In this document: piece by piece, positions 35,575 to 44,304 of the stretch
Position numbering within the stretch: the first letter of the stretch is position 1
Layout: each line of letters begins with the position of its first letter
Source of the DNA: Ottowia sp. oral taxon 894
GTDB taxonomy: Bacteria; Pseudomonadota; Gammaproteobacteria; Burkholderiales; Burkholderiaceae_C
Assembly: GCF_001262075.1 (NCBI RefSeq)
Contig: NZ_CP012073.1
Coordinates: forward strand, 372,001-436,000
DNA: 64,000 nt
Reading direction: 5' to 3'
Program-made: the position numbers and the translations under genes
The notes under the pieces: generated by a model
What the model was told of the DNA's origin: nothing
What the model saw: the letters and a program-made list of their open reading frames with translations, nothing else
Database searches by the model: none

Positions 35575-36906
35575 ATGGCACAAATTGAAATCAAGGTTCC
35601 AGACATTGGCGACTTCAAGGACGTCGGCGTGATCGAGCTGCTGGCCAAGCCCGGCGACGCTGTGCAGGCTGACCAGAGCCTGATCACCGTGGAAAGCGAC
35701 AAGGCTTCAATGGAAATTCCTTCCAGCCATGCTGGCGTGCTCAAGGAATTCAAAGTGAAGCTGGGCGACAAAGTGAGCGAAGGCAGCGTGATCGCCATTG
35801 TGGAAGCCGCCGCAGAAGCAGCGGCTCCCGCGCCCGCCGCAGCCGCACCGAAAGAAGAGCCAAAAACGGCCCCAGCGCCCGCCAGCCAAGCGCCAGCCGC
35901 TATCAAAACGGAAGCGCCAGCCGCTCCTGCCCCGGCAGCCGCCGCGCTGGACAACACGCGCCCGGCCATCAACCAGCCCCAGGGCCTGCCCCACGCCAGC
36001 CCCAGCGTGCGCAAATTTGCGCGCGAACTGGGCGTGCCGCTGGCCGAAGTGCAGGGCAGCGGCCCCAAAGGCCGCATCACGCAGGAAGACGTGCAGAAAT
36101 TCACCCAGGCCATCATGTCCGGCAACCTGCAAACGCAGGCGCAGGCCGCGCGCGGCGGCATGGGCGGCGCAGGGCTTGATTTGCTGCCCTGGCCCAAGGT
36201 GGACTTCGCCAAGTTCGGCCCTATCGAGCGCAAGGAGCTTTCGCGCATCAAGAAAATCAGCGGCGCGAACCTGGCGCGCAACTGGGTGATGATTCCCCAC
36301 GTCACCAACAACGACGAGGCCGACATCACCGAGCTGGAATCCTTCCGCGTGCGCACCAACAAGGAAAACGAAAAGAGCGGCATCAAAGTCACCATGCTCG
36401 CCTTCGTCATCAAGGCCGTGGTAGCCGCGCTGAAGAAATACCCTGACTTCAACGCCAGCCTTGACGGCGACGCGCTGGTTTACAAGCAGTATTTCCACAT
36501 CGGTTTTGCCGCCGACACGCCCAACGGCCTGGTCGTGCCCGTGCTCAAAAATGCCGACCAGAAAGGCATCCTGCAAATCAGCCAGGAAATGGGCGAGCTG
36601 GCCCAAAAAGCGCGCGAAGGCAAGCTGGGCAGCGCCGACATGCAAGGCGGCTGCTTCACCATCAGCAGCCTGGGCGGCATTGGCGGCACGCACTTCACGC
36701 CCATCATCAACGCGCCTGAAGTGGCCATCCTGGGCCTGTCGCGCAGCAGCCTCAAGCCCGTGTGGGACGGCAAGCAGTTCGCGCCGCGCCTGACGCTGCC
36801 GCTGTCGCTCAGCTATGACCACCGCGTCATCGACGGCGCGGCGGCCGCGCGTTTTAATGCCTACCTCAGCCAGGTGCTGGCGGATTACCGCCGCATCCTG
36901 CTTTGA
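35575..36906 (+). CDS. aceF: Pyruvate dehydrogenase E2, dihydrolipoyl acetyltransferase
   Basis: The protein is 443 aa. It is the core of the complex that moves acetyl groups to CoA. It has one lipoyl domain (residues 1-80; lipoyl Lys43 in ESDKASMEIP), an Ala/Pro/Glu hinge, a peripheral-subunit-binding domain (about 140-177; ASPSVRKFARELGV...GRITQEDV), a second hinge, and the catalytic domain ending LSLSYDHRVIDGAAAARF (active His and Asp). Its lipoyl domain is nearly the same as that of the downstream E3. The single lipoyl domain is shorter than the three-domain enterobacterial E2. Confidence 0.97.
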   Translation: MAQIEIKVPDIGDFKDVGVIELLAKPGDAVQADQSLITVESDKASMEIPSSHAGVLKEFKVKLGDKVSEGSVIAIVEAAAEAAAPAPAAAAPKEEPKTAPAPASQAPAAIKTEAPAAPAPAAAALDNTRPAINQPQGLPHASPSVRKFARELGVPLAEVQGSGPKGRITQEDVQKFTQAIMSGNLQTQAQAARGGMGGAGLDLLPWPKVDFAKFGPIERKELSRIKKISGANLARNWVMIPHVTNNDEADITELESFRVRTNKENEKSGIKVTMLAFVIKAVVAALKKYPDFNASLDGDALVYKQYFHIGFAADTPNGLVVPVLKNADQKGILQISQEMGELAQKAREGKLGSADMQGGCFTISSLGGIGGTHFTPIINAPEVAILGLSRSSLKPVWDGKQFAPRLTLPLSLSYDHRVIDGAAAARFNAYLSQVLADYRRILL

Positions 36907-36952
36907 TACGTTTCTGGCCGGAAAAGCCATTTCGGAAACCATTTGAAAACCG

Positions 36953-36979
36953 AATGCCCGGCCGCTCGCCGGGCATTTT
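36953..36979 (+). terminator. Terminator after aceF
   Basis: GCCCGGC and GCCGGGC pair around CGCTC, then ATTTT. The U-tract is modest, so it may be partial and let some transcripts reach lpdA. Confidence 0.75.
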
Positions 36980-37002
36980 GTTCAGCCAGACAAGGAGGCG
37001 GC

Positions 37003-37716
37003 ATGACATTTCCCTATCCGGTTCATCATGTTCCTGGCGCGCAGGCGCTGGAAAAACGGGCGCAATTGCAGCAAGAAAATGGTGGCTTTGCCGTCATTTT
37101 GGGCGACGATGAAAGCCTGGAACGCATTCAGGAAAATTTTGAATTCCACAGCAAAAAATCTCCGCAAGAGCTGATTGCGCAAGCCCTTGAAATCGATGCG
37201 CTGGAATGGTTTGCCAGCCAGCAGGCCGATATGGATGCTGACGCCGAAGAATGGCTGGACGTGGGCGCCGCCAGCATCAGCGCCCCGCATGGCGCAGAAC
37301 CGCCCGAATGGCCCGCATCGCCCGAAGAAGCGCACGGCGAAATTCGCAGCCACCGCAACATCCTGACGGGCCGCTTTCTCGACACGGCCGCCCTGGCTTG
37401 CATACCCGCGCAAGAAAACTGGCAAATTCCCTGCTACCTGAAACTGGGCGGGTGGAATGCATGCCCCCTGCCTGCCGAAATGGCCGCCATTTGCAAATTC
37501 TGGCAAGAGCGCCATGGCGCGCAAATCGTCTGCGCCACGGCTGACGTGCTGGAAATGCAAGTGGCCCGCCCGCCCCAAACCAAAGAAGAAGCCCTGGAGC
37601 TGGCGCAGCAGCAATATCTGTTTTGCAACGATATCGTTGATCAGGGCGTGGGCGATGTTGAATCGCTGGCGAAAACTCTGCTGTATTCCCCCGTCTGGTA
37701 TTTCTGGTGGGATTGA
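37003..37716 (+). CDS. DUF4253 domain protein
   Basis: The protein is 237 aa from the ATG at 37003, with AAGGAGG upstream. The C-terminal half (about 140-237) carries the DUF4253 pattern: HGAQIVCATADVLEMQVARPPQTKEEALELAQQQYLFCNDIV, ending in WYFWWD. The function of the family is not known. The N-terminal part is acidic with no known motif. It lies in the pyruvate dehydrogenase cluster after the aceF terminator and before the racemase-like gene. It has somewhat lower GC than the flanks and is probably an insertion that is not part of the complex. Confidence 0.8.
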   Translation: MTFPYPVHHVPGAQALEKRAQLQQENGGFAVILGDDESLERIQENFEFHSKKSPQELIAQALEIDALEWFASQQADMDADAEEWLDVGAASISAPHGAEPPEWPASPEEAHGEIRSHRNILTGRFLDTAALACIPAQENWQIPCYLKLGGWNACPLPAEMAAICKFWQERHGAQIVCATADVLEMQVARPPQTKEEALELAQQQYLFCNDIVDQGVGDVESLAKTLLYSPVWYFWWD

Positions 37717-37774
37717 TTCCAGCGTAAATCGCCATTCGCTTTTTTAAATTCTCTTTTCATTCATTCCAGGCCCC

Positions 37775-38782
37775 ATGCCCCGCGCCACTGTCAGGCCCCC
37801 TGATACAGATCACCCAAGCGCCGCTTCGCACGCTCTGGCGCAATGGCGGGAACTGCGCGCGCCCGTGGGCGTGTTCGACGCGGGCATTGGCAGCTACGCG
37901 GTGGCCCGGCTCATCCAGCAGCGCTACCCGTGGCAGGACGTGATCTACCTGGCCGATCGCGCCAGCTTCCCCTATGGCGGCAAAACCCATGCCGAACTGG
38001 GGCGCGTGGTGGGCGCGGCCATTGCCCGCCTGGCAGACTGGGGGGCGCGCGCCGTGGTGTTGGCTTCCAACGCGCCTTCCGTCATGGTGCTGCAAGAGTT
38101 GCAAGCCTTCAGCCCCGTGCCCGTGCTCGGCGTCTATCCGCCAGTGCGGCAGGCGCTGGCGCTCTCGCGCAGCGGCGAAGTGGCGCTGATGGGCGTGGCC
38201 TCGCTGGTCAGCAGTCCGCAAATTGCAGCCTACGTGCAGCGCGAAGCGGCGGGCCGCGCCGTGCGCGTTGTCAATGCCTCGGCCCTGGTGGCCTTGGTGG
38301 AAAGCGGCGCGTTCCTGAGCGATGCGGCCGGCACGCAAACCCAGGTTCATGCCTTCATGCAGGCGCTGCTGCGGCAGCACCCCGGCGTGGATGTGTGCAC
38401 GCTTTCCTCCACCCATCTGCCCTGGCTGCGCGCTTTTTTCGAGCAGGCCGCGCCGCAAGTGCAGTTTCTGGACCCGGCGCAATCCGTCGTGGAGCGCCTG
38501 GCCGCGCTGCTGCCGCAAGACCGCCCGGCCGATGGCCGCCCGGGCCGCCTTGTCTGCATGGCGACCGAATCGCCCGCCTGCCCGCTTGCGGGCCTGACCG
38601 AGACATTCGCGCGCCTGGGCGTGGCGCTCACGCCGCACCTGACTGCCTCGCCCCTGCCCGTGCCGCCCGGCCTTCAGGCCCTGTGGCCCGCTGCTGCGGC
38701 AGACGCCGCCAGCCGCACGGCCCAGCCTTCCTCCCCTTTTCATCCCTTCGCAAGACAGGAGACTCCCCGTGTCCACCATTGA
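37775..38782 (+). CDS. Glutamate racemase-like protein lacking both catalytic cysteines
   Basis: The protein is 335 aa. It has the Asp/Glu racemase (MurI-like) fold: VGVFDAGIGSYAVARLI (Asp35), IYLADRASFPYGGKTHAEL, VPVLGVYPPVRQAL and ALMGVASLVSS. In MurI the two acid-base cysteines lie in ACNTAS and GCTHYP. Here these read ASNAPS (Ser98) and SSTHLP (Ser212), so both cysteines are replaced by serine. The codons are TCC and TCC, so this is not a reading error of one base. The rest of the domain is well kept, so it is probably not decaying but a non-racemase or regulatory homologue. Its end overlaps the start of lpdA by 14 bases, suggesting coupled translation with E3. A 30-residue N-terminal extension and a Pro/Ala-rich tail are also unusual. 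Confidence 0.82.
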   Translation: MPRATVRPPDTDHPSAASHALAQWRELRAPVGVFDAGIGSYAVARLIQQRYPWQDVIYLADRASFPYGGKTHAELGRVVGAAIARLADWGARAVVLASNAPSVMVLQELQAFSPVPVLGVYPPVRQALALSRSGEVALMGVASLVSSPQIAAYVQREAAGRAVRVVNASALVALVESGAFLSDAAGTQTQVHAFMQALLRQHPGVDVCTLSSTHLPWLRAFFEQAAPQVQFLDPAQSVVERLAALLPQDRPADGRPGRLVCMATESPACPLAGLTETFARLGVALTPHLTASPLPVPPGLQALWPAAAADAASRTAQPSSPFHPFARQETPRVHH

Positions 38783-40592
38783 AATCAAGGTTCCCGACAT
38801 TGGCGACTTCAAAGACGTCGCCATCATCGAAGTGCTCGTCAAGCCCGGCGACACCGTGCGCCAGGAGCAGTCGCTGGTCACGGTTGAATCCGACAAGGCC
38901 AGCATGGAAATTCCCACCAGCCACGCCGGCGTGGTGAAAGAAATGCGCGTGAAGCTGGGCGACAAAGTCAGCGAAGGCTCCGTGCTGCTCACGCTGGAAA
39001 CCAGTGAGGCCGCCGCCACGCCCGCTGCCCCGGCTGCGGCGTCTTCGCCCGCGCCCGCCGCCCCCACGCCGCCCAAGGCTTCCGCCGCCCCGGCTGCAGC
39101 GTCCGCTGCCATGCCCCCTGCCAGCAGCCTGCCCGCTGACATCGAATGCGACGTGCTCGTGCTCGGCGCAGGCCCCGGCGGCTACAGCGCTGCCTTCCGC
39201 GCGGCCGATCTGGGCCTGTCCGTCGTTCTTGTCGAGCGCTACGCCACCCTGGGCGGCGTATGCCTGAACGTAGGCTGCATCCCCTCCAAAGCCCTGCTGC
39301 ACGTGGCCGCCGTCATCGACGAAGCACGCCATCTCGAAGCCGCTGGCGTGCGCTTCGGCGCGCCCCAGGTCAATCTGGACCAGCTGCGCGCCCACAAGGA
39401 AAAAGTCGTCGCCAAACTCACCGGCGGCCTGGCCGCCATGGCCAAAATGCGCAAAGTCACCCTCGTGCGCGGCATCGGCGCGTTTGCAGACGCCTACACC
39501 CTGCACGTGCAGGAAACCGGCGGCAGCGGCCAGCAGCCCGCTGGCGGCACAAAAGCCGTGCGCTTCAAGCGCTGCATCATCGCCGCCGGCAGCCAGGCCG
39601 TGCACCTGCCCTTCATGCCCGACGACCCCCGCGTGGTGGACTCCACCGGCGCACTGGCGCTCAAAAGCGTGCCCAAACGCATGCTCATCGTCGGCGGCGG
39701 CATCATCGGCCTCGAAATGGGCACCGTCTACAGCACCCTGGGCGCGCGGCTTGACGTGGTGGAAATGCAAGACGGCCTCATGCAAGGCGCCGACCGCGAC
39801 CTCGTCAAAGTCTGGCAAAAGCTCAACCAGCCGCGCTTTGACCGCATCCTGCTGCAAACCAAAACCGTGGGCGCCGAAGCCACGCCCGACGGCATCAAAG
39901 TCCGGTTTGAAGGGCTGGACGGCGCCCGCAGCGAAGGCGTCTATGACCTCGTGCTCCAGGCCGTAGGCCGCACGCCCAACGGCAAGAAAATCGCCGCCGA
40001 CAAAGCCGGCGTGGCCGTCACCGAACGCGGCTTCATCGAAGTCGATGCCCAGATGCGCACCAACGCGCCCCACATCTTCGCCATTGGCGACATCGTCGGC
40101 CAGCCCATGCTCGCCCACAAGGCCGTGCACGAAGCGCACGTGGCCGCCGAAGTCATCGCAGGCGAACTCAAGGGCGACGAAGCCCTGGCCCGCAGCGCCT
40201 TCACCGCCCGCGTCATCCCCAGCGTGGCCTACACCGACCCCGAAGTGGCCTGGGTCGGCCTGACCGAAGAGCAGGCCAAGGCGCAGGGCGTCAAAGTCAA
40301 AAAGGGCCTCTTCCCCTGGACAGCCTCCGGCCGCGCCATCGCCAATGGCCGCGACGAGGGCTTTACCAAGCTCCTGTTTGACGAAGCCAGCCACCGCATC
40401 GTCGGCGGCGGCATCGTCGGCACCCACGCGGGCGACATGATTGGCGAAATCGCCCTGGCCATTGAAATGGGCGCCGACGCCATCGACATCGGCCAAACCA
40501 TCCACCCCCACCCCACCCTGGGCGAAAGCCTGGGCATGGCCGCCGAAGTGGCCCACGGCAGCTGCACCGACCTGCCCCCGCAGCGCAAGTAA
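38769..40592 (+). CDS. lpdA: Dihydrolipoyl dehydrogenase (E3) with N-terminal lipoyl domain
   Basis: The protein is 607 aa from a GTG at 38769 with AGGAG upstream. It reoxidises lipoamide with NAD+ for the 2-oxoacid dehydrogenase complexes. Residues 1-80 are a lipoyl domain (Lys43 in ESDKASMEIP), then an Ala/Pro hinge, then the flavoprotein: FAD-binding VLGAGPGGYSAAFRAADLG, redox pair in GGVCLNVGCIPSK (Cys165, Cys170), NAD-binding IVGGGIIGLEMG, and the C-terminal HPHPTLGES with the catalytic His. An E3 with its own lipoyl domain occurs in several beta-proteobacteria and Neisseria. The GTG start and 14-base overlap tie it to the racemase-like gene. Confidence 0.97.
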   Translation: MSTIEIKVPDIGDFKDVAIIEVLVKPGDTVRQEQSLVTVESDKASMEIPTSHAGVVKEMRVKLGDKVSEGSVLLTLETSEAAATPAAPAAASSPAPAAPTPPKASAAPAAASAAMPPASSLPADIECDVLVLGAGPGGYSAAFRAADLGLSVVLVERYATLGGVCLNVGCIPSKALLHVAAVIDEARHLEAAGVRFGAPQVNLDQLRAHKEKVVAKLTGGLAAMAKMRKVTLVRGIGAFADAYTLHVQETGGSGQQPAGGTKAVRFKRCIIAAGSQAVHLPFMPDDPRVVDSTGALALKSVPKRMLIVGGGIIGLEMGTVYSTLGARLDVVEMQDGLMQGADRDLVKVWQKLNQPRFDRILLQTKTVGAEATPDGIKVRFEGLDGARSEGVYDLVLQAVGRTPNGKKIAADKAGVAVTERGFIEVDAQMRTNAPHIFAIGDIVGQPMLAHKAVHEAHVAAEVIAGELKGDEALARSAFTARVIPSVAYTDPEVAWVGLTEEQAKAQGVKVKKGLFPWTASGRAIANGRDEGFTKLLFDEASHRIVGGGIVGTHAGDMIGEIALAIEMGADAIDIGQTIHPHPTLGESLGMAAEVAHGSCTDLPPQRK

Positions 40593-40757
40593 GAGGCTGT
40601 TCGCTATCTGTTGATGGCGCGAAAAGCATGGACCCGGACCTTCCTGCTGCATTGCAAATGCCTCGTCCGGGTCACAAGATCCATCTGTGATTTGCGCCTG
40701 GCCGCCCAACCTGATCTGCCCACTCGCCCCGTGCGGTCAGATCATGAACAGGCTCTG
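40593..40757 (+). repeat. Repeat B, copy 3
   Basis: Starts GAGGCTGTTC, contains GCATTGCAAATGCC and ATTTGCGCCTGGCC, and ends ATGAACAGGCTCTG. The dut start codon is 5 bases beyond its right end, so the dut leader is made of this element. Confidence 0.8.
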
Positions 40758-40761
40758 AAAA

Positions 40762-41208
40762 ATGAAAATCGACATCCGCATTCTTGACGGGCGCCTGCGC
40801 GCGCAAATGCCCGCCTACGCCACGCCGGGCAGCGCCGGGCTGGACTTGCGCGCCTGCATCGACGCGCCGCTCACCCTGGCGCCTGGCGCCTGGCAGCTGG
40901 TGCCCACCGGCATGGCCATGCACCTGGCCGATCCGGGCTACGCCGCGCTCATCCTGCCGCGCTCGGGGCTGGGGCACAAGCACGGCATCGTCATGGGCAA
41001 CCTCGTGGGCCTGATTGACAGCGACTACCAGGGCCAGCTCATGGTCAGCGCCTGGAACCGCAGCGCCACGCCTTTCACCATCGAACCCATGGAGCGCATC
41101 GCGCAAATGGTCATCGTCCCCGTGGTGCAGGCCACGTTCAACGTGGTCGATGCTTTTGCCGCCAGCGAGCGCGGCGAAGGCGGCTATGGCTCCACGGGTC
41201 TGAAATAA
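40762..41208 (+). CDS. dut: dUTP diphosphatase
   Basis: The protein is 148 aa, the normal length for the trimeric enzyme. It hydrolyses dUTP to dUMP and so keeps uracil out of DNA and feeds thymidylate synthesis. The five motifs are in order: [42 protein letters not shown] and the C-terminal [10 protein letters not shown]. The start has no clear ribosome-binding site because repeat B copy 3 ends directly before it. Confidence 0.97.
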   Translation: MKIDIRILDGRLRAQMPAYATPGSAGLDLRACIDAPLTLAPGAWQLVPTGMAMHLADPGYAALILPRSGLGHKHGIVMGNLVGLIDSDYQGQLMVSAWNRSATPFTIEPMERIAQMVIVPVVQATFNVVDAFAASERGEGGYGSTGLK

Positions 41209-41311
41209 GCTGCATTGCTTGTTACAGCGCCACGCGCTGCCGCTGTCAGCGCCAGGAAGTCATCCGGCGTTAGTCTCGCCGTCACTTCGTTTTTTCACCA
41301 GGAGAGTTCAC

Positions 41312-41818
41312 ATGAACATCAAAAAAACCGCATCCCTGACGCTGGGCCTGGCCGCCGCGCTCACCCTCGCGGCCTGCCAAAGCAACCCCAACTACGGCTA
41401 CTACCCGCAGCAGCCCTATCCGCAGCCGGGCTACGGCCAGTACCAGCAGCCGGGTTACCAGCAGCAGGCCTACTCCCAGTTTGGCCGCGTGGCGGGTGTG
41501 GACCTCATCCGCCGTGGCAGCAGCGGCAGCGATGGGACCGTGGGCGCTGTGGCTGGCGGCGTTGTGGGCGGCGCGCTGGGCCACCAGATTGGCGGCGGGC
41601 GCGGCCGCACGGCGGCCACCGTCGCGGGCGCCGTGGGCGGCGCGCTGATTGGCCGCGTGCTGGAGCAAAACCTGAGCGGCGGCGGCTATGACCGCGATGT
41701 GTACCGCGTGACGGTGCATCTGGAAAACGGCGGCTCCCGCACATTTGACTACGCCGAGCCGCCCAACGTGCGCGTGGGCGACCGCGTGCGCGTTGAAGGC
41801 AACCAGCTCTACCGCTGA
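41312..41818 (+). CDS. Glycine-zipper outer-membrane lipoprotein (SlyB/17-kDa antigen type)
   Basis: The protein is 168 aa from the ATG at 41312, with CAGGAG upstream. The lipoprotein signal ends in LTLAACQSN (Cys22). A Tyr/Pro/Gln-rich linker follows (YYPQQPYPQPGYGQYQQ). A glycine zipper then spans about 75-115, in GAVAGGVVGGALGHQIGGG and AGAVGGALIGRVLEQ. The end, RVTVHLENGGSRTFDYAEPPNVRVGDRVRV, is a small beta domain. Family members sit in the outer membrane and support envelope integrity. It has its own terminator. Confidence 0.88.
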   Translation: MNIKKTASLTLGLAAALTLAACQSNPNYGYYPQQPYPQPGYGQYQQPGYQQQAYSQFGRVAGVDLIRRGSSGSDGTVGAVAGGVVGGALGHQIGGGRGRTAATVAGAVGGALIGRVLEQNLSGGGYDRDVYRVTVHLENGGSRTFDYAEPPNVRVGDRVRVEGNQLYR

Positions 41819-41841
41819 TGGCGCTTTGCCGCCAGCTCACG

Positions 41842-41871
41842 AAAACGGCGCTTCATGGCGCCGTTTTTTTT
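41842..41871 (+). terminator. Terminator of the glycine-zipper lipoprotein gene
   Basis: ACGGCGC and GCGCCGT pair around TTCATG and are followed by eight T. Confidence 0.9.
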
Positions 41872-41967
41872 GCCCTGATTTTTTGAAGCCGCCCGCTTTC
41901 AGCGCCATTGCGCGCCACGCAAAAAGCGGTTGCCCGCTGCCCTGCCCTGCCGGATTGCATCAGAAAC

Positions 41968-42044
41968 AGGAGCAAATATAAAGGGCATGAAATACCGCCT
42001 CGCGCAGGTTCCACTAGGACATCATGCTATTGATACAGGAGCGA
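41968..42044 (+). repeat. Repeat A, copy 9
   Basis: AGGAGCAAATATAAAGGG, then CGCGCAGGTTCCACTAGGAC and ATCATGCTATTG, ending CAGGAGCGA. The two GGAGC are 69 bases apart. Confidence 0.88.
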
Positions 42045-42246
42045 GTTGCAGCCAATTCCCTCTTGCGTCATGGCCACGCAGGCCGCCCGCTGTCTCGTGT
42101 GGACGCTTCGCCCATTGAAAAGGCGGGGGCAGGAATGAATAAACAGGCTGATTCACACAGGCGCGCGCCTTCTTCCCCACTCCGCCTTGCCTTGCCCTGC
42201 CCTCTCACAGTCAGGCCACGAACAGGGGCCGGAAAGCATCAAAAGA

Positions 42247-42324
42247 AGGAGCAAATTCAATGGGGTCGAAATTTCGTTCTGCACAGTTTCTACTAGGACC
42301 CAATGCTATGAATCAAGGAGCGAA
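42247..42324 (+). repeat. Repeat A, copy 10
   Basis: AGGAGCAAATTCAATGGGG, then CAGTTTCTACTAGGACC, ATGCTATGAATC, ending AAGGAGCGAAA. The two GGAGC are 69 bases apart. Confidence 0.9.
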
Positions 42325-42468
42325 ATGGCCTATCCGCCAGCCGCCCATCTGGCGCTTATGCCCGCCACGGCCCGGCTCGCTTTTTCTGCTGCAAGCCGCG
42401 AGTAGGCCTGAAAAGCGGCGGACAGCTTGATGGGCGTGCGGAAGGCGCAGCGCAGCCATACACGCATG

Positions 42469-42493
42469 AAAAGCCGCCCATCCGGCGGCTTTT
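42469..42493 (-). terminator. Terminator of accD
   Basis: AAAAGCCGCC and GGCGGCTTTT pair around CATCC. It lies about 30 bases after the accD stop. Confidence 0.9.
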
Positions 42494-42523
42494 CGTTGGT
42501 TTGGGCGTGGGGCGCAGGCCCGG

Positions 42524-43396
42524 TCAGCCCACGGCTTCGGCGGGCTGGCGCTGGAGCATGGCGAGGATGTGGGCAATTTTTTCGCGCAGTTCGCGGCGGT
42601 CGCAAATGAAATCGACGGCGCCTTTTTCTTGCAGGAATTCGGCGCGCTGAAAGCCTTCGGGGAGCTTGACGCGCACGGTGTTTTCAATGACGCGCGGGCC
42701 GGCAAAGCCGATAAGCGCCTTCGGTTCGGCAATCACCACGTCGCCCATGAAGGCAAAGCCGGCGGAGACGCCGCCCATCGTGGGGTCGGTGAGCACGCTG
42801 ATGTAGGGCAGGCCCGCTTGCGCCAGGCGGGTGAGGGCGGCATTGGTTTTGGCCATTTGCATCAGGCTGAACAGGCCTTCTTGCATGCGCGCGCCGCCGG
42901 TGGCGGCAAAGCTGATGAAGGGGGTTTTGCGCTCGATGGCCGCTTGCACGCCGCGCACGAAGCGCTCGCCCACCACGCTGCCCATGCTGCCGCCCATGAA
43001 GTTGAATTCAAACGCGGCGGCCACCACGGGCATGCCCAGCACGGCGCCGCTCATGACCACGAGCGCGTCGCTCTCGCCCGTGGCTTGCGCGGCTTCTTTC
43101 AGGCGCTCGGGGTATTTGCGGCTGTCGCGGAACTTCAGGGCGTCGGTGGGCGTGATGTCCTGGCCGATTTCATGGCGCTCGCCTTCATCCAGAAACAGGC
43201 CCAGGCGGATGCGCGCAGCCACGCGGTTGTGGTGGCTGCAATGGGGGCAGACGAACTGGTTTTGCTCCAGATCGGTTTTGTAGAGCACCGTGCTGCACGA
43301 AGGGCATTTGAGCCACAGCCCTTCAGGAATTTGATGGCGCGCGGCGGTGTCGGTTTTGCGGATTTTGGGGGGCAGTATTTTTTCAAGCCAGGACAT
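42524..43396 (-). CDS. accD: Acetyl-CoA carboxylase carboxyltransferase, beta subunit
   Basis: The protein is 290 aa. With AccA it transfers carboxyl from biotin to acetyl-CoA, making malonyl-CoA for fatty-acid synthesis. The N-terminal zinc ribbon has [15 protein letters not shown] and CPHCSHHNR (four Cys). The crotonase-like body has [16 protein letters not shown] and [22 protein letters not shown]. It lies 3 bases after trpA; trpA-accD adjacency is usual in beta-proteobacteria. Confidence 0.97.
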   Translation of the reverse strand: MSWLEKILPPKIRKTDTAARHQIPEGLWLKCPSCSTVLYKTDLEQNQFVCPHCSHHNRVAARIRLGLFLDEGERHEIGQDITPTDALKFRDSRKYPERLKEAAQATGESDALVVMSGAVLGMPVVAAAFEFNFMGGSMGSVVGERFVRGVQAAIERKTPFISFAATGGARMQEGLFSLMQMAKTNAALTRLAQAGLPYISVLTDPTMGGVSAGFAFMGDVVIAEPKALIGFAGPRVIENTVRVKLPEGFQRAEFLQEKGAVDFICDRRELREKIAHILAMLQRQPAEAVG

Positions 43397-43399
43397 GTT

Positions 43400-44236
43400 T
43401 CAAGCTCTTTGCGTCGGTTGAGGTTCAATGCCATCGAGCGCCGCGCGGATTTCGCGCATGAAGCCGGCGGCGGCCTGGAGCCGATTGTCGGGCGCGGCGC
43501 TTTCCACCAGCTGAATCAGCCGCGAGCCAATCACCACCGCATCGGCCACGCTGCCAATGGCGCGCGCCGTTTCGGCATCACGTATGCCAAAGCCCACGCC
43601 CACGGGCACATGCACATGGCGGCGAATGCGCGGCACGGCCGCCTGCACCTGCGCGACATCCAGGCTGGCCGCGCCCGTCACGCCCTTGAGCGACACGTAA
43701 TACACATAGCCGCTGGCCAGGCGCGCCACTTGCGCCATGCGCTCGTCTGTGCTGGTGGGCGCAAGCAAAAAGATGAGGTCCAGCCCCGCGCTTTTGAGCG
43801 CGGCGGCAAAGTCGGCGCATTCCTCGGGCGGGTAATCGACGATGAGCAGGCCATCCACGCCCGCCGCCGCCGCATCGCGAATGAACGCGCCCGCGCCGCG
43901 CCGCTGGTCATAGCGCTCCACGGGGTTGGCATAGCCCATCAGCACCACGGGCGTTTTGCCGCCCTGCTGGCGGAAGGTTTTCACCATCTCCAGCACCTGC
44001 GCCAGCCCCGTGCCGCCCGCCAGCGCCAGCTCGCCCGCGCGCTGAATCACGGGGCCGTCGGCGTTGGGGTCTGAAAACGGCACGCCCAGCTCGATCACGT
44101 CAGCCCCGGCATCAGCCAGCGCGTGCATCAGCGCAGGCGTGATGCCCGCTTCGGGAAAGCCCGCCATCACATAGGGAATCAGCGCCTTGCGGCCTTGTTG
44201 CTTGAGATGTTCAAAAGTGGATTGGATGCGGCTCAT
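43400..44236 (-). CDS. trpA: Tryptophan synthase alpha chain
   Basis: The protein is 278 aa. It splits indole-3-glycerol phosphate to indole for the beta subunit. Catalytic Glu is in [21 protein letters not shown], and catalytic Asp in [23 protein letters not shown] and GFGIRDAET are phosphate-binding segments. Normally trpA follows trpB directly. Here a 2.9-kb restriction-modification gene lies between them, 68 bases upstream. Confidence 0.97.
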   Translation of the reverse strand: MSRIQSTFEHLKQQGRKALIPYVMAGFPEAGITPALMHALADAGADVIELGVPFSDPNADGPVIQRAGELALAGGTGLAQVLEMVKTFRQQGGKTPVVLMGYANPVERYDQRRGAGAFIRDAAAAGVDGLLIVDYPPEECADFAAALKSAGLDLIFLLAPTSTDERMAQVARLASGYVYYVSLKGVTGAASLDVAQVQAAVPRIRRHVHVPVGVGFGIRDAETARAIGSVADAVVIGSRLIQLVESAAPDNRLQAAAGFMREIRAALDGIEPQPTQRA

Positions 44237-44304
44237 GGCTTGGGAAAAAAGAAGGCAAAGGAATGAATGCGGCGCAAAAAATGGGGCAGAAGAAAGCGGC
44301 GCGA

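Larger units (their letters stand above)
41819..42523. other. 705-base interval between the lipoprotein gene and accD
   Basis: Contains two terminators, one for each convergent gene, and two repeat A copies in the same orientation, about 200 bases apart. No ORF with coding character. Confidence 0.6.

Noticed and set aside
32825-35581. A 918-aa minus-strand frame opposite aceE, and similar long frames opposite aceF and lpdA
   Set aside because: Codon bias makes long antisense frames here. No motif or ribosome-binding site, and the plus-strand proteins are unmistakable.
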